A stretch of 64,000 bases of DNA from Alsobacter sp046349155 (GTDB lineage: Bacteria > Pseudomonadota > Alphaproteobacteria > Rhizobiales > Beijerinckiaceae): NCBI GenBank assembly GCA_046349155.1, contig JAXMCW010000007.1, positions 118,094 to 182,093 on the forward strand, written 5' to 3'. The notes beneath the pieces were generated by a model that was not told where the DNA came from, searched no databases, and saw nothing but the letters and a program-made list of their open reading frames with translations. Made by a program: the position numbers and the translations under genes. Positions 25,489 through 35,727 of this stretch are shown here, in pieces; the stretch's first letter is position 1; every line of letters starts with the position of its first letter.

Positions 25489-25989
25489 ATGTCAGCCTGC
25501 AAGCACGATGCGCTGCCCTTGGTGATCCGCTATTGCCGCGACGACGCGGAGGTCCTGGCCCTGTCGATCAGCCGGTCGATCGCATCGGGCTACATGACGG
25601 GCGACGTCGCGTGCTGGGACGTCGCCCACGGCGCTGCCGAAACGATCCTGGGACCCCAGAAGGGCGCCGCGCTCGCGGCGGCGATCACGGCGGTGGTGCG
25701 GGCGATCCGGGCCGAGCGCCGCCGCGAATGGTCCTTCCTTCCGGCCACCTGTTGCCGCGTGACCCGCGACGAGCAGGATCTCGTCTCGCTGCTGCAGGCC
25801 GCCCGCTCTTCGGCGGCCAGCGACGTCGCGGCGCAGGCCGCACGTCTCGTCGATCTGCCGGCGTCCGGCCGACTGGCCGCGGCGGCGCTTCACGCGGCCG
25901 CCATCATGGACGAGGTGGCCGCGTCCATCCGCCTGCCGACGGAGGGGACCGTGCGCTACGGCCGGCCCCACGCGACCCTTCTCCAGTAG
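25489..25989 (+). CDS. Hypothetical protein, unrecognised
   Basis: A soluble, mostly helical, Ala-rich 166-residue protein with no signal peptide, helix-turn-helix or catalytic motif I can name. Features seen are an R-Y-C-R-D-D-A-E-V start, a central Cys-Cys pair (A-T-C-C-R-V) and an ending P-T-E-G-T-V-R-Y-G-R-P. The start at 25489 (GAGAG upstream) is preferred over ATG 25435, which has no ribosome site. A comparatively AT-rich patch around 25375-25410 may hold its promoter. It is divergent from the binding-protein gene and converges on the apnO-like gene with a 15-base gap. Codon use looks like its neighbours, so it is probably real. Confidence 0.55.
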   Translation: MSACKHDALPLVIRYCRDDAEVLALSISRSIASGYMTGDVACWDVAHGAAETILGPQKGAALAAAITAVVRAIRAERRREWSFLPATCCRVTRDEQDLVSLLQAARSSAASDVAAQAARLVDLPASGRLAAAALHAAAIMDEVAASIRLPTEGTVRYGRPHATLLQ

Positions 25990-26004
25990 GAACGCCGGCC
26001 CTGT

Positions 26005-26841
26005 TCAGCGGCAGATCGAATCGACGGACGCCTTCACCGCCGCGGGATCGAAGATCCGCTGCAGCCAGCCATCCTTGAAGATCACCGGCTTCGCCTCCTC
26101 GATCGCCAGGAGGCAGCCATCGGAGAAGCGGCCATTGGGCTGCAGGCCGAAGGCCACGGCCAACAGGATGGTGAGGTGACCGAGGAGGAAGTCCTCGGCC
26201 GCCTGGCGCGGCACGCCGCGCCGCTCGGCCTCCGCCGTCGCCTCGGACAAGGCCATCGCGAAGGTCGCGCCGATCGACTCTGACAGAGCGGGCTCCAGGA
26301 TCGCCATCTGCTCGACCGTGCAGCGATGCGCCCGCATGACGGGCTTGTAGATGGTGCGCGCGATCGCCTCGCAGAGCGCGTAGTGTTCCTCGGGACCCTG
26401 GGCGAGCGCGCAGATGATGTGCTGCCTGGCCGCGATGCCGCCGAAATAGTCCTTCTTCGCGTCCGGCTCCGTCTCGTCGTTGAAGAGCGGCGGATGGCAG
26501 GGATGCGTCACGAAATAGGTGACGTCCGGCCGCTCCGGCAGCGTACCGGCATGGGGCGCGGCGGCGTCGAGCATGATCACGGCCACGCCGGGGCGCAGCC
26601 GGTCGATGAAGCCCGCGAGCACCTTGCCGATCAGGCGGTCCGGCACGGCGAGGATGGCCACGTCGGCCGCGGCGAGCGCCTCGTCCTGCGACACGCAGTC
26701 GAGCCCCGTGGCATCCTTGAGCCGCCGCCTGCCCTCGGCGCTGACCTCGGTGTGCAGCACGCTGTAGGGCGAGCCCTGGAGATTGGTGGCGAGGCGGACG
26801 CCCATTTTCCCCCCGGCTCCGAACAAGGCGATCGTGGTCAT
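26005..26841 (-). CDS. D-apionate oxidoisomerase-like NAD-dependent enzyme
   Basis: A 278-residue protein with an N-terminal Rossmann fold (T-T-I-A-L-F-G-A-G-G-K-M-G) and a helical C-terminal domain of the phosphogluconate-dehydrogenase type. The central THPCHPPLFNDE segment and the F-G-G-I-A-A-R-Q-H-I-I-C-A-L-A-Q-G-P-E-E-H-Y run match my recollection of ApnO, which turns D-apionate into 3-oxo-isoapionate. The adjacent upstream gene encodes a DUF1537 kinase, the next step in that pathway, starting a transporter-linked cluster. Start at 26841 has AGGAG 8 bases upstream; GTG at 26850 is less likely. It could serve another branched or four-carbon sugar acid. Confidence 0.75.
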   Translation of the reverse strand: MTTIALFGAGGKMGVRLATNLQGSPYSVLHTEVSAEGRRRLKDATGLDCVSQDEALAAADVAILAVPDRLIGKVLAGFIDRLRPGVAVIMLDAAAPHAGTLPERPDVTYFVTHPCHPPLFNDETEPDAKKDYFGGIAARQHIICALAQGPEEHYALCEAIARTIYKPVMRAHRCTVEQMAILEPALSESIGATFAMALSEATAEAERRGVPRQAAEDFLLGHLTILLAVAFGLQPNGRFSDGCLLAIEEAKPVIFKDGWLQRIFDPAAVKASVDSICR

Positions 26842-26865
26842 GCGGCGCACTCCTGTTGACGCGGC

Positions 26866-28227
26866 TCAGTCCGTGCCGGACCTGGCACGGAGAAAGAAGT
26901 CGGGCTGGCCCATCTGTCCGCCCTTGAGCGTCACCTCGAGGCCGTCGATGGCGGGGTCGCCCGCATGCAGCCTGCACAGCGGCGCGCCGGGCGCCAGCGG
27001 CGCGACGGGCGACAGCGCCTCGGCGCCGAGCGCGGTCAGGGCGTGCCCGGACGTGTCGCCGCCGGCGATGGCGACCCGCCGCAGGCCGGACCGGCGGCGC
27101 ACCGTCTCGACGATGCGGCCGAGGCCGGCCCCGATCGCGTCGTTCATGGCGGCCGCCGTCAGTCCCGCCGCCGCAGCCGCCGCGGCGACCTTGCCGATGG
27201 CCGGGTCGTCCGGTCCGAGCGCCGTCGCGACGATGACGTCGCGTCCCTGCGGCAGGAGATGCAGCGCTTCCTGCGCTGCGGCCTCGCAGGCCCGGGCGAA
27301 GGCGCGGGGATCGGCCGCCAGCGAGGCGTCCAGGGCGCGCACGGCCCAGCCCTGCGCCTCCGCCTGCCGGATCTGGGCCGCCGTGGTCGGCGAGCAGGAG
27401 CCCGAGACGGCGAAGAGCCGCTCGACCGCCTGCAGCACAGGGGGCTGCGGCTCCGCCTCGACCAGGCCGATCCGGCGCCAATGCGCCACCAGCGCATATT
27501 CGACGCCCTGCGAGCCGATGGCGAAGACCGGGCCCCGGCCCTCGTTCCAGACGAGGCGGCCCGCCTCGGCCAGCGTCTCCTCGTCGATCACGTCGAGGGC
27601 GACGACCTCCGCCCCGCTCCGGCGCTCGGCCGCGAGCGCGGCGTCACCCTGCCCCGCCTTCAGCGCCGCGAGATCGACGAGCCCGATCCCGCGCGCGGTC
27701 TGGCGCCCGAGATGCAGACGCAGATCCGCCTCGTCCATCGGCGTCACGGGATGCCGGCTCATCACGGGATGCCGGTCGAGCCGAAAGACGCCGTCGGGCG
27801 CGCCCGCGAAAAGGTGGCCGAAGGCCTGGTAGCGGCGGATGGCGGGGGCGCCCACCACCAGCGGGTGCCACGCCCCGCCGAGGATCGGGGCCCCGAGGTC
27901 GATCGCCTTGCCGATGCTGCCGATAGAAGGCGAGGAATCGAAGGTGGAGCACACCTTGTAGTGGGACACCGGGGCGCCGAAGGCGGCAAGGGCCCGGAAC
28001 GCGGGAGGCAGGTTCGCTTCCATCCAGGCGGGATCGCGCGAGCGCGAGACGCCCGCGATGCCGATCGCCCTCAGGCCGGGGAAGCGGGCCAGGACATCCG
28101 GCCCGGGCGGGGCCAGGAACATCATCGTGGGCAGGCCGGCGAAACCCAGCACCTCCATGACGGCGGAGGAGCCGGTGAAGTCGTCGCCATAGAAGGTCAG
28201 GAGCGGCGCGGCCATCGCGTCAGCCAT
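26866..28227 (-). CDS. Four-carbon acid sugar/3-oxo-isoapionate kinase family (DUF1537)
   Basis: This cytoplasmic ATP-dependent kinase of about 453 residues has an N-terminal substrate-binding domain (F-Y-G-D-D-F-T-G-S and H-Y-K-V-C-S-T-F-D-S-S-P) and a C-terminal nucleotide-binding domain (V-A-I-A-G-G-D-T-S-G-H-A). DUF1537 kinases phosphorylate erythronate/threonate-like acids or 3-oxo sugar acids. The K-V-C-S-T-F-D-S-S-P and R-H-P-V-T-P-M-D-E-A-D-L-R segments are like those I associate with the OiaK branch. It lies between the SMP-30 gene and the oxidoisomerase gene on the same strand. Start at 28227 lacks a good ribosome site; 28215 is possible. The enzyme for the following step (RLP, decarboxylase or OiaT) is not in the window. 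Confidence 0.82.
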   Translation of the reverse strand: MADAMAAPLLTFYGDDFTGSSAVMEVLGFAGLPTMMFLAPPGPDVLARFPGLRAIGIAGVSRSRDPAWMEANLPPAFRALAAFGAPVSHYKVCSTFDSSPSIGSIGKAIDLGAPILGGAWHPLVVGAPAIRRYQAFGHLFAGAPDGVFRLDRHPVMSRHPVTPMDEADLRLHLGRQTARGIGLVDLAALKAGQGDAALAAERRSGAEVVALDVIDEETLAEAGRLVWNEGRGPVFAIGSQGVEYALVAHWRRIGLVEAEPQPPVLQAVERLFAVSGSCSPTTAAQIRQAEAQGWAVRALDASLAADPRAFARACEAAAQEALHLLPQGRDVIVATALGPDDPAIGKVAAAAAAAGLTAAAMNDAIGAGLGRIVETVRRRSGLRRVAIAGGDTSGHALTALGAEALSPVAPLAPGAPLCRLHAGDPAIDGLEVTLKGGQMGQPDFFLRARSGTD

Positions 28228-28379
28228 GGGCGGCCGGGGTAGCAGCAAGCACAGGCCGCGTCTTGGCACAGGCCGGCGCGGGGCCGAGGACCGTCTCGGT
28301 CAGGCCGTCGGCCTCGATGCGCGCGGGGTCGGGCATGGCGATCTCTCGTTGCGCCCGCCCGGAAGCGGGGGACGCGCCG

Positions 28380-29270
28380 TCAGCGTGTCCGGGGATAGAA
28401 GAGCGGCAGGCCCGCGCAGGGGGCCGGGAGGCGTTCCACCTGGCCGATGCCGACCTCGGTCACCATGATCCACTTTCCGTCCTGCGAGAAGGCGCAGTTG
28501 GTGGGGTTCGGCCCCTGCAGCTTCAGGCGGTCGACGACCGCGCCGTTGCGGTCGAGCACGGTGACGTTCTGCTGGGCGTAGACGGTGCAGTAGAGCCGCC
28601 CGTCCTCGCCGAAGGCCATGCCGTCCGGCCCCTTGAAATCGGGATTGTCGTCCTCCTGCAAGACGTTGCCGAAGACATGGCGCTTCGGCGCGGACTCGCC
28701 GAACACGTCGTACTTGTAGACCTCGCCCGTCATCGAGGCATTGGCGTAGAGCCAGCGGTCCGGACCAAAGGCGATGCCGTTGGTGAAGAGGATGCCGCGG
28801 TCGATCACGCGCAGCACCGCCATGGCGACGGGATCGATCTCGTAGACGCGACCGTCCCATGGCAGGGTCTTCCAGCCCTCGACGAACTCCTGGCCGTTGA
28901 TGAAGTCCGCAGCGGCCATGCCGCTGTCGGTCATGTAAAGGTGCCCGTCGGGCCCGAAGCAGAGGTCGTTGGGAAAGCGGAAGCGATCTGCCCCGTCCCC
29001 TTCCATCCGCTTGAGCTCCCGTCCGTCGGGATCGATGCACACGAGCGCGCGCTGGCCCGCCTCCGCGATCCAGATCAGCCCGTCCCCGTCGATGGCGAGG
29101 CCGTTGGGCCGGCCGCCCGTCCGCGTGATCATCGTGGGCCGGCCCTGCGGGTCCAGCCGGGTGATGCGCAAAGTCGGCGCCGACATCTCCGTCACGTACA
29201 TCGAGCCGTCCGGCAGGCAGATCGGGCCCTCCGGTGCGCCGATGCCCGTCGCAAAGATCCCTGCTCCCAT
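28380..29270 (-). CDS. SMP-30/gluconolactonase-family sugar lactonase
   Basis: A 296-residue six-bladed beta-propeller hydrolase with the metal-site signatures P-E-G-P near residue 13, N-G-L-A-I-D, N-D-L-C-F-G-P-D and a later N-G-I-A-F-G-P-D. The family opens sugar-acid lactones to free acids. Start at 29270 has AGGGAGG 5 bases upstream, better than the in-frame codon at 29285. The position between the ABC ATPase and the DUF1537 kinase gives a route: import sugar, oxidise to lactone, hydrolyse (this enzyme), oxidise or isomerise, phosphorylate. The natural lactone is not known. Confidence 0.85.
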   Translation of the reverse strand: MGAGIFATGIGAPEGPICLPDGSMYVTEMSAPTLRITRLDPQGRPTMITRTGGRPNGLAIDGDGLIWIAEAGQRALVCIDPDGRELKRMEGDGADRFRFPNDLCFGPDGHLYMTDSGMAAADFINGQEFVEGWKTLPWDGRVYEIDPVAMAVLRVIDRGILFTNGIAFGPDRWLYANASMTGEVYKYDVFGESAPKRHVFGNVLQEDDNPDFKGPDGMAFGEDGRLYCTVYAQQNVTVLDRNGAVVDRLKLQGPNPTNCAFSQDGKWIMVTEVGIGQVERLPAPCAGLPLFYPRTR

Positions 29271-29330
29271 GGTTCCCTCCCTCATGTTCTCCGGGAGACG
29301 GCGCTCGCGGCCGCCCTCCGCGGTTGCGTC

Positions 29331-30425
<1,095 letters not shown>

Positions 30426-30434
30426 GCTGCCCCC

Positions 30435-31277
30435 TCAACCCTTGACCGCGCCGAGCGAGATGCCGCGCACGAGATAGCGCTGCATCAGCGTGACGGCGAC
30501 GAAGATCGGCAACGTGCCAAGCACGGACATCGCCGCGATCTTGCCCCAGAAGTTCGACTGACCGCCGAAATAGTGCGTGAGCATCACCGGGAAGGTGACG
30601 ACCTCCGTGCGCGTCAGGACGAGCGCGAAGAGAAAATCGTTCCAGGCGAACACGAAGGTGAACACCGCGGTCGCGAAGAGCCCCGGCCGCACCATGGGGA
30701 AGACGACCTTCCAGAGCACGCCCCAGCGGCCGCAGCCATCGACGAGCGCGCTCTCCTCGAGCTCCAGCGGGATGTCGGCGACGTAGCCGCGCATCATCCA
30801 GATGACGTAGGGAAGGTTGAAGGCCGTGTAGAGCAGGATGAGCCCGTGATAGGTGTCCACCCAACCGAGGTTCACGTAGAGCAGGAAGATCGGGAACACG
30901 ACGGCGATGGGCGGGATCATCCGCTGCGAGATGATCCACATGGCGAGGTTGTCGCCCCCGGTCTTGAACCGCGCCAGGCTGTAGGCGCACATCGTGCCGA
31001 ACACCATGGCCAGCACGGAGCTGACGCCGGCCACGACCAGGCTGTTGCCGATGACGGCGACGTCGCCATCCTTGAAGAGCACGGCGTAGCTCGAGAACTG
31101 GATCTCGCCGGGCACCCAGAGCGGGGGCACGTGGTAGATCTCGTCCGGCGTCTTGAACGAGATCATGAAGAGCCAGTAGACGGGGAACAGGAACAGCACC
31201 GTGAGCGCGGTGGCGAGCACATAGCGGAGCGCGAGCCGCAGGCCGCCCTTGCGCGCGAAGGTCCGCGCGGCGTTCAT
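30435..31277 (-). CDS. Sugar (CUT1) ABC importer permease, MalG type
   Basis: A 280-residue inner-membrane permease with six helices. It has the L-F-P-V-Y-W-L-F-M-I-S-F-K-T-P-D-E-I segment common to MalG-like proteins, the EAA loop (E-S-A-L-V-D-G-C-G-R-W-G-V-L-W-K-V-V) and the typical end Q-R-Y-L-V-R-G-I-S-L-G-A-V-K-G. The ATG overlaps the stop of the MalF-type gene (ATGA). A longer open frame to 31955 is a shadow of that gene. Confidence 0.92.
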   Translation of the reverse strand: MNAARTFARKGGLRLALRYVLATALTVLFLFPVYWLFMISFKTPDEIYHVPPLWVPGEIQFSSYAVLFKDGDVAVIGNSLVVAGVSSVLAMVFGTMCAYSLARFKTGGDNLAMWIISQRMIPPIAVVFPIFLLYVNLGWVDTYHGLILLYTAFNLPYVIWMMRGYVADIPLELEESALVDGCGRWGVLWKVVFPMVRPGLFATAVFTFVFAWNDFLFALVLTRTEVVTFPVMLTHYFGGQSNFWGKIAAMSVLGTLPIFVAVTLMQRYLVRGISLGAVKG

Positions 31278-32212
31278 CGCGAGAGCTCCATGCGCCTGAG
31301 CGCCACGGTCACGACGGCCGTCAGCAGCGCGATGATCAGGAAGGCGATGGCGGCGGTGTAACTCGTCTCGAACTGCGAGAAGCCCTGCACGTAGGTGTAG
31401 AGCGAGATCGTCTCCGTCATGGAGCCCGGCCCACCCTCCGTCAGCGCCCAGATGATGTCGAAGATGCGCACCAGGTCGAGGCCGCGGATGAGCACGACGA
31501 CGGCGACGACGGGGGCGATGGCGGGCAGCACGATCGCACGCAGCTTGCGCCAGTAGGAGGCCCCGTCGAGCTCGGCGGCCTCGAGCTGGGACGGGTCGAC
31601 GTTCGACAGCGCCGCCAGCAGCAGCAGGAACATGAAGGGCGTCCACTGCCACACCTCGCAGATGATGATGGCCGGGTAGACGTAGCTCGGGTTCACGGTC
31701 CACAGGATGCGCACCGGCTCGCCCGCGAAGACGCTGAGGATCTGCCCGATCGGCCCGAAGCGGACGTCGAACATCAGGCGCCAGGTGGCGCCGGCCACGA
31801 TGGGGGAGATGACGGTGGGCAGCACGAGCAGGGCAACGAAGATTCCGCGCCCCGGCATCCTTTCGAGGAACAGCTCCGCCATCAGGAAGCCGAGCACCAG
31901 TTCCAGAGGCAGCGCGATGGCGGTGATGAGCGCCGTATGGCCGATCGCCTCCCACAGCCGGGCATCCTCGAAGAGGCGGCGGTAGTTCATCAGGCCGACG
32001 AACGACGTGTCGTTCTCGGTCATGGTGATGTTCTGGAAGCTGACCACGAGCGAGTAGATCAGCGGGAAGATGCCGACGAGGAGCAGGATCAGGATCGCCG
32101 GCGCGACGATCAGGTACTTGAACTGCCGGTCGAGAAAGAGGTCGAGCGCCCCGGGCGGGGCGGTCGTCGTCCCGCGCAGGGGGATGTTTGCGCCGGCGCT
32201 GCTGCTCGTCAT
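31274..32212 (-). CDS. Sugar (CUT1) ABC importer permease, MalF type
   Basis: A 312-residue six-helix inner-membrane permease with a cytoplasmic N-terminus of about 30 residues. Landmarks are L-L-L-V-G-I-F-P-L-I-Y-S-L, V-G-L-M-N-Y-R-R-L-F and the EAA loop E-A-A-E-L-D-G-A-S-Y-W-R-K-L-R-A-I-V-L-P. It pairs with the MalG-type subunit and lies downstream of the receptor gene, separated by an 81-base spacer with a stem-loop. Confidence 0.92.
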   Translation of the reverse strand: MTSSSAGANIPLRGTTTAPPGALDLFLDRQFKYLIVAPAILILLLVGIFPLIYSLVVSFQNITMTENDTSFVGLMNYRRLFEDARLWEAIGHTALITAIALPLELVLGFLMAELFLERMPGRGIFVALLVLPTVISPIVAGATWRLMFDVRFGPIGQILSVFAGEPVRILWTVNPSYVYPAIIICEVWQWTPFMFLLLLAALSNVDPSQLEAAELDGASYWRKLRAIVLPAIAPVVAVVVLIRGLDLVRIFDIIWALTEGGPGSMTETISLYTYVQGFSQFETSYTAAIAFLIIALLTAVVTVALRRMELSR

Positions 32213-32249
32213 TCCAGGGGATCCCGCATCGGCCGGACAGTCACGGTGA

Positions 32250-32277
32250 CGGGAGGGGCGCGGCGGCGTCCCTCCCG
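32250..32277 (-). other. Stem-loop after binding-protein gene
   Basis: An 8-base perfect stem (32250-32257 with 32270-32277) closes a GC-rich loop between the receptor stop and the MalF-type permease start. No T-run follows. Confidence 0.45.
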
Positions 32278-32293
32278 CTGTTCATGGCGCAGA

Positions 32294-33730
32294 TCAGTTC
32301 GAGGGATAGGCGCCCGGCTTGGCGGACCACACCTGGTAGACCGCCTTCTGCTTGTCGACGCCGACGCGGTTGGTGATCTCGTCCCACTGCGCCGCAAGAC
32401 GGTCCAGGATCTTCTGCGGGTCTTCGCCCGTCCACAGGCTGCTGATGGCCTTCGACATGGCCTCGTCATACTTGTCCTGCTGCAGCAGGGAGAGGTCGAG
32501 CAGACCCTTCTCGCCGGATTCCTTGATGGTGGCGAGGTAGGCGGGCGCATCCGGCCAGAGCTTCTTGTACTCGGCGCTCTCGTAGTGCGAGGTGCGGAAA
32601 GGATCGCGCAGGGTGTAAGGCAGTTGCACGCGCTCGAGGCTGGTCTTCTTGCTGTTCAGCCACTGGATGAACAGGTAGGCCGCCTCCTTGTTCTTGCTCG
32701 TCGCCGAGACGGACAGGGCGAATCCGACGCCAAGCTCGGGACGGCCGAGCGGGTTCACCGCATAGCCCACCTTGCCCGATATCTGCGTCTTCGGCACCCA
32801 GTTCAGCGCCGCCTCGTTGGTGCCGTAGCCGGCGGCCCAGCGGCCATAGGGCGGCCAGGAGATCGTCATGGCCGTCGTGCCCTGCAGGAAGGCCGCGAGG
32901 TTGTCGACGAAGTTCCACTGTTCCACGCCCGGAGGCATGAACTTGTTCTCGGCGAGCATCTCCTTGAACACCTTCAGGCCGACCGGGCTGTTCACCGTCG
33001 CCTTCATGGTGTTGGCGTCGAAGAACTTGCCGCCTTCGGTGCGGAAACGCTCCTGGAACATGTACTGGGGATAGGGCGGCGAGCGGAAGAAGCCCGCGCC
33101 GTAGACCTTCGGCGCCATCTTGTCGGTGATGAACTGGCCGATCTGGTCGAACTGCTTCCAGTCCTTCGGCGGGGCGAGGTCATAGCCGAACTTGGCCTTG
33201 AACTCCTCCTTCAGCTTCGGGTCCTCGAAAATGTCCTTGCGGTAGTAGAGGAGCATGACGTCGCCATCGTCGGGGAACCCGTAGATCTTGCCGTCATAGG
33301 TCATCTGGTTGTCGCGATAGGCCGGGGCGATGTCCTTCAGCTCCTCGCGGTACTTGAACTGGTCGACATAGCTGTCGAGCGGCAGCAGCGCGCCGGCGCG
33401 CGCGAGGTCGGGCATCCAGGATGGAATGACGTTCAGCGCGTCGTAGGCGCCCGCGCCCGACTTGTAGTCCTGCAGGATCTTCGTGAACATCTGGTCGGTC
33501 GGCACCTCCACGACCTTGACCTTGATGCCCGTCAGCTTTTCCCACTTGGGGGCGGAGTAGTTCAGCGGGTCGAGCGACTGCAGGCCCGCCTCCCAGACGA
33601 TGGTGATGGTCTGGCCGCTGAATTTCTTCGCGGCCTCCACGGCGATGTCGGCGGCGTCCTGCGCCCTGGCCGGAAAGGCGAGCAGCGAGGCCGATATGGC
33701 CGTCGCGGCAAGCAAGGTCTTCAACGTCAT
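32294..33730 (-). CDS. Sugar ABC transporter substrate-binding protein (family 1)
   Basis: A 478-residue periplasmic receptor, long for the family but within the range of group 1 sugar binders. Sec signal: T-L-L-A-A-T-A-I-S-A-S-L-L-A-F-P-A-R-A-Q. The mature protein starts with T-I-T-I-V-W-E-A-G and has the D-A-L-N-V-I-P-S-W-M-P-D-L-A and F-A-L-S-V-S-A-T-S-K-N-K-E-A-A-Y-L-F-I-Q-W-L segments typical of MalE/UgpB-like proteins. It heads the transporter operon and is the first catabolic gene after the SDR gene on the same strand. A pentose or branched pentose ligand would fit the downstream enzymes; that is inference. Confidence 0.9.
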   Translation of the reverse strand: MTLKTLLAATAISASLLAFPARAQDAADIAVEAAKKFSGQTITIVWEAGLQSLDPLNYSAPKWEKLTGIKVKVVEVPTDQMFTKILQDYKSGAGAYDALNVIPSWMPDLARAGALLPLDSYVDQFKYREELKDIAPAYRDNQMTYDGKIYGFPDDGDVMLLYYRKDIFEDPKLKEEFKAKFGYDLAPPKDWKQFDQIGQFITDKMAPKVYGAGFFRSPPYPQYMFQERFRTEGGKFFDANTMKATVNSPVGLKVFKEMLAENKFMPPGVEQWNFVDNLAAFLQGTTAMTISWPPYGRWAAGYGTNEAALNWVPKTQISGKVGYAVNPLGRPELGVGFALSVSATSKNKEAAYLFIQWLNSKKTSLERVQLPYTLRDPFRTSHYESAEYKKLWPDAPAYLATIKESGEKGLLDLSLLQQDKYDEAMSKAISSLWTGEDPQKILDRLAAQWDEITNRVGVDKQKAVYQVWSAKPGAYPSN

Positions 33731-33840
33731 TCTTCCCTCCCGATTTGTCAGGTCCGTCTCGATCGTGACCTGTCATCCGCCCGTGCCGGGCGAAAGCTGC
33801 GCGGCGCGCAGGGCGCCGGAGATGCGCGACGCCTGGGGCG

Positions 33841-34590
33841 TCAATGGATCAGCATGCCGCCGTTCACGTCGATGACGGCGCCGGTGATGTAGGCCGAGAG
33901 GTCGGAGGCCAGGAACAGGAAGGCGCTGGCCACGTCCTTCGCCTCGCCCAGCCGTCCGAGCGGAATTCCCTTGATGATGTCGGCCTTCATCTCCGGCGTG
34001 AGCTTGTCCCCGGTGATGTCGGTCTGGATCAGGCCGGGCGTCACCGAGTTCACGCGGATGCCGTCGGGGCCGAGCTCGCGCGCCATGGCCTTGGCGAGGC
34101 CCATCACGCCGGCCTTGGCGGCGGAATAGTGCGGACCGCCGAAGATGCCGCCGCCGCGCTGGGCGGAGACGGACGACATGCACGCGATGGAGCCGCGCCG
34201 GCGCTGGCGCATGTGGGGCACGACCGCCTGGCTGAGCAGCAGCGTGCCGCGCAGGTTGACGTCGAGGATCGCGTCCCAGCCCTTGGCGTCGATGTCCATC
34301 AGCTTCACCGGCTGGGTGATGCCGGCATTGTTGATCAGCGCGTCGATCGCGCCGAAGGCGGCGATGACCGCGTCGGCCGCGCGGCGGCAGGCGGCGGCGT
34401 CCGTCACGTTGCAGGCGAGCCCGAGATGGCCCTCTCCCAGGGACGCGGCGGCGGCGCGAGAAGCCGTCTCGTCGAGGTCGAGGATCGCGACCCTGGCGCC
34501 ATGCTCCGCGAAGAGGCGAGCGGTGGCGAGGCCGATGCCCCGCGGTCCCGCCGCGCCGGAGATCACGGCTGTCTTGCCTGCGAGTAGCAC
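33841..34590 (-). CDS. Short-chain dehydrogenase/reductase
   Basis: A 249-residue classical SDR. It has a nucleotide-binding S-G-A-A-G-P-R-G-I-G motif (11-20), acidic D38 after the second strand (NAD preference), N-N-A-G (87-90), catalytic Ser near 140, Y155 and K159 (H-Y-S-A-A-K). The C-terminus I-T-G-A-V-I-D-V-N-G-G-M-L-I is typical. It is the promoter-proximal gene of the leftward cluster, divergent from the LysR regulator by 106 bases. It could oxidise the imported sugar to its lactone for the SMP-30 enzyme, filling the first catabolic step; this is inferred from position. Confidence 0.87.
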   Translation of the reverse strand: MLLAGKTAVISGAAGPRGIGLATARLFAEHGARVAILDLDETASRAAAASLGEGHLGLACNVTDAAACRRAADAVIAAFGAIDALINNAGITQPVKLMDIDAKGWDAILDVNLRGTLLLSQAVVPHMRQRRRGSIACMSSVSAQRGGGIFGGPHYSAAKAGVMGLAKAMARELGPDGIRVNSVTPGLIQTDITGDKLTPEMKADIIKGIPLGRLGEAKDVASAFLFLASDLSAYITGAVIDVNGGMLIH

Positions 34591-34660
34591 GCCGACCCTC
34601 CCCTAGACTTTTGATTGAGACGAGTGTCGGCGCTGGGTACGGCTCGCGACAAACGCGAAG

Positions 34661-34678
34661 TTTACATCGAAAGGTGAA
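34661..34678. promoter_or_regulatory. LysR-type operator candidate
   Basis: TTTACATCGAAAGGTGAA is an interrupted palindrome (TTTAC-N8-GTGAA, one mismatch) with the T-N11-A spacing of LysR sites. It lies 19 bases before the LysR start, in the divergent gap to the SDR gene. Confidence 0.45.
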
Positions 34679-34696
34679 TCTGGCTCACTTGTCCGG

Positions 34697-35590
34697 ATGC
34701 AAGCGTCGCTCTCCCTCCTGCGCGCCTTCGAAGCGGCCGGCCGCACCGGCACGTTCCGGGCCGCGGCATCGGAGCTCAATCTCAGCCCGAGCGCGGTGAG
34801 CCACGCGATCCGTTCGCTGGAGCAGAGCCTGGGCGTGCAGCTCTTCGAGCGCGACGGCCGCAGCGTCCGCCTCAGCGCGGACGGCGAGGCGCTCATGCGC
34901 CACGTAGGACGCGCCTTCGAGGACCTGCGCCGCGGCATGGAGGTCGTGTCGACGCGGGGGCCGCGGCTGCTGCGCGTTCATTCCGCGCCCAGCTTCGCCG
35001 CGCAATGGCTGGTGCCGCGCCTGCCAGGCTTCCTGCGCCAGCACGCCGATATCGAGGTGCGCGTGTCGGCGAGCACCGACTACACGCGCTTCACGACGGA
35101 CGAGTTCGACGTCGACATCGTCTACGGACCGTCCCGCCACGAGAGCCTCGTCGCCATTCCGCTCGGCGAGGAGACGGTGACGCCCCTCTGCGCTCCGGCG
35201 CTGGCGCGCCGGATCCGGGAGCCGCAGGACCTTTACGACCACGTGCTGATCGACAGCGACAACAAGCAGATCCGCTGGCCGGCCTGGTTCGACGCCAACG
35301 GATTGCCGCCGCCCGTGCCGCACGGAATGCGCTTCGACCGAAGCTTCCTCGCCATCTCCGTGGCGGCGAACGGGATGGGGGTGGCTCTCGAATCGACGCG
35401 CCTCGCGGACCGTGAGCTGAAGGACCGCCGCCTCGTCGCCCCGCTGGCCGGCCGGGCCAAGGACGTCACCTATGTCGGCCACAACCTCGTGTTTCCCCGC
35501 TTCCTGCGGCAGCGCCAGATCGTCAACATCTTCGCGGCGTGGCTGCTGCGCGAACTGGGACTGCCGGCCGACAAGGCCGTAAGCGGCTGA
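34697..35590 (+). CDS. LysR-family transcriptional regulator (GcvA-like)
   Basis: A 297-residue regulator with an N-terminal winged helix-turn-helix (L-R-A-F-E-A-A-G-R-T-G-T-F-R-A-A-A-S-E-L, then S-P-S-A-V-S-H-A-I-R-S-L-E) and a periplasmic-binding-like effector domain from about residue 90. The N-S-P-S-A-V-S-H type sequence and L-R-V-H-S-A-P-S-F-A-A-Q-W-L-V-P-R-L resemble the GcvA group. It is divergent from the SDR/transporter/catabolic cluster and probably controls it with a sugar-derived effector. No other regulator sits beside that cluster. Confidence 0.92.
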   Translation: MQASLSLLRAFEAAGRTGTFRAAASELNLSPSAVSHAIRSLEQSLGVQLFERDGRSVRLSADGEALMRHVGRAFEDLRRGMEVVSTRGPRLLRVHSAPSFAAQWLVPRLPGFLRQHADIEVRVSASTDYTRFTTDEFDVDIVYGPSRHESLVAIPLGEETVTPLCAPALARRIREPQDLYDHVLIDSDNKQIRWPAWFDANGLPPPVPHGMRFDRSFLAISVAANGMGVALESTRLADRELKDRRLVAPLAGRAKDVTYVGHNLVFPRFLRQRQIVNIFAAWLLRELGLPADKAVSG

Positions 35591-35727
35591 CCCCGCGCCG
35601 TTCTCCGCCGGTTTCGACTCGAATGCGGGGAATCGCGTCAACCCGGTCTTGGCGGATCGCCTTCAACATTCATGCACCAAGCCCGAGGCTCGGCCGAGCA
35701 AGGGCGTCCGCGCGATGGAACCTTCCG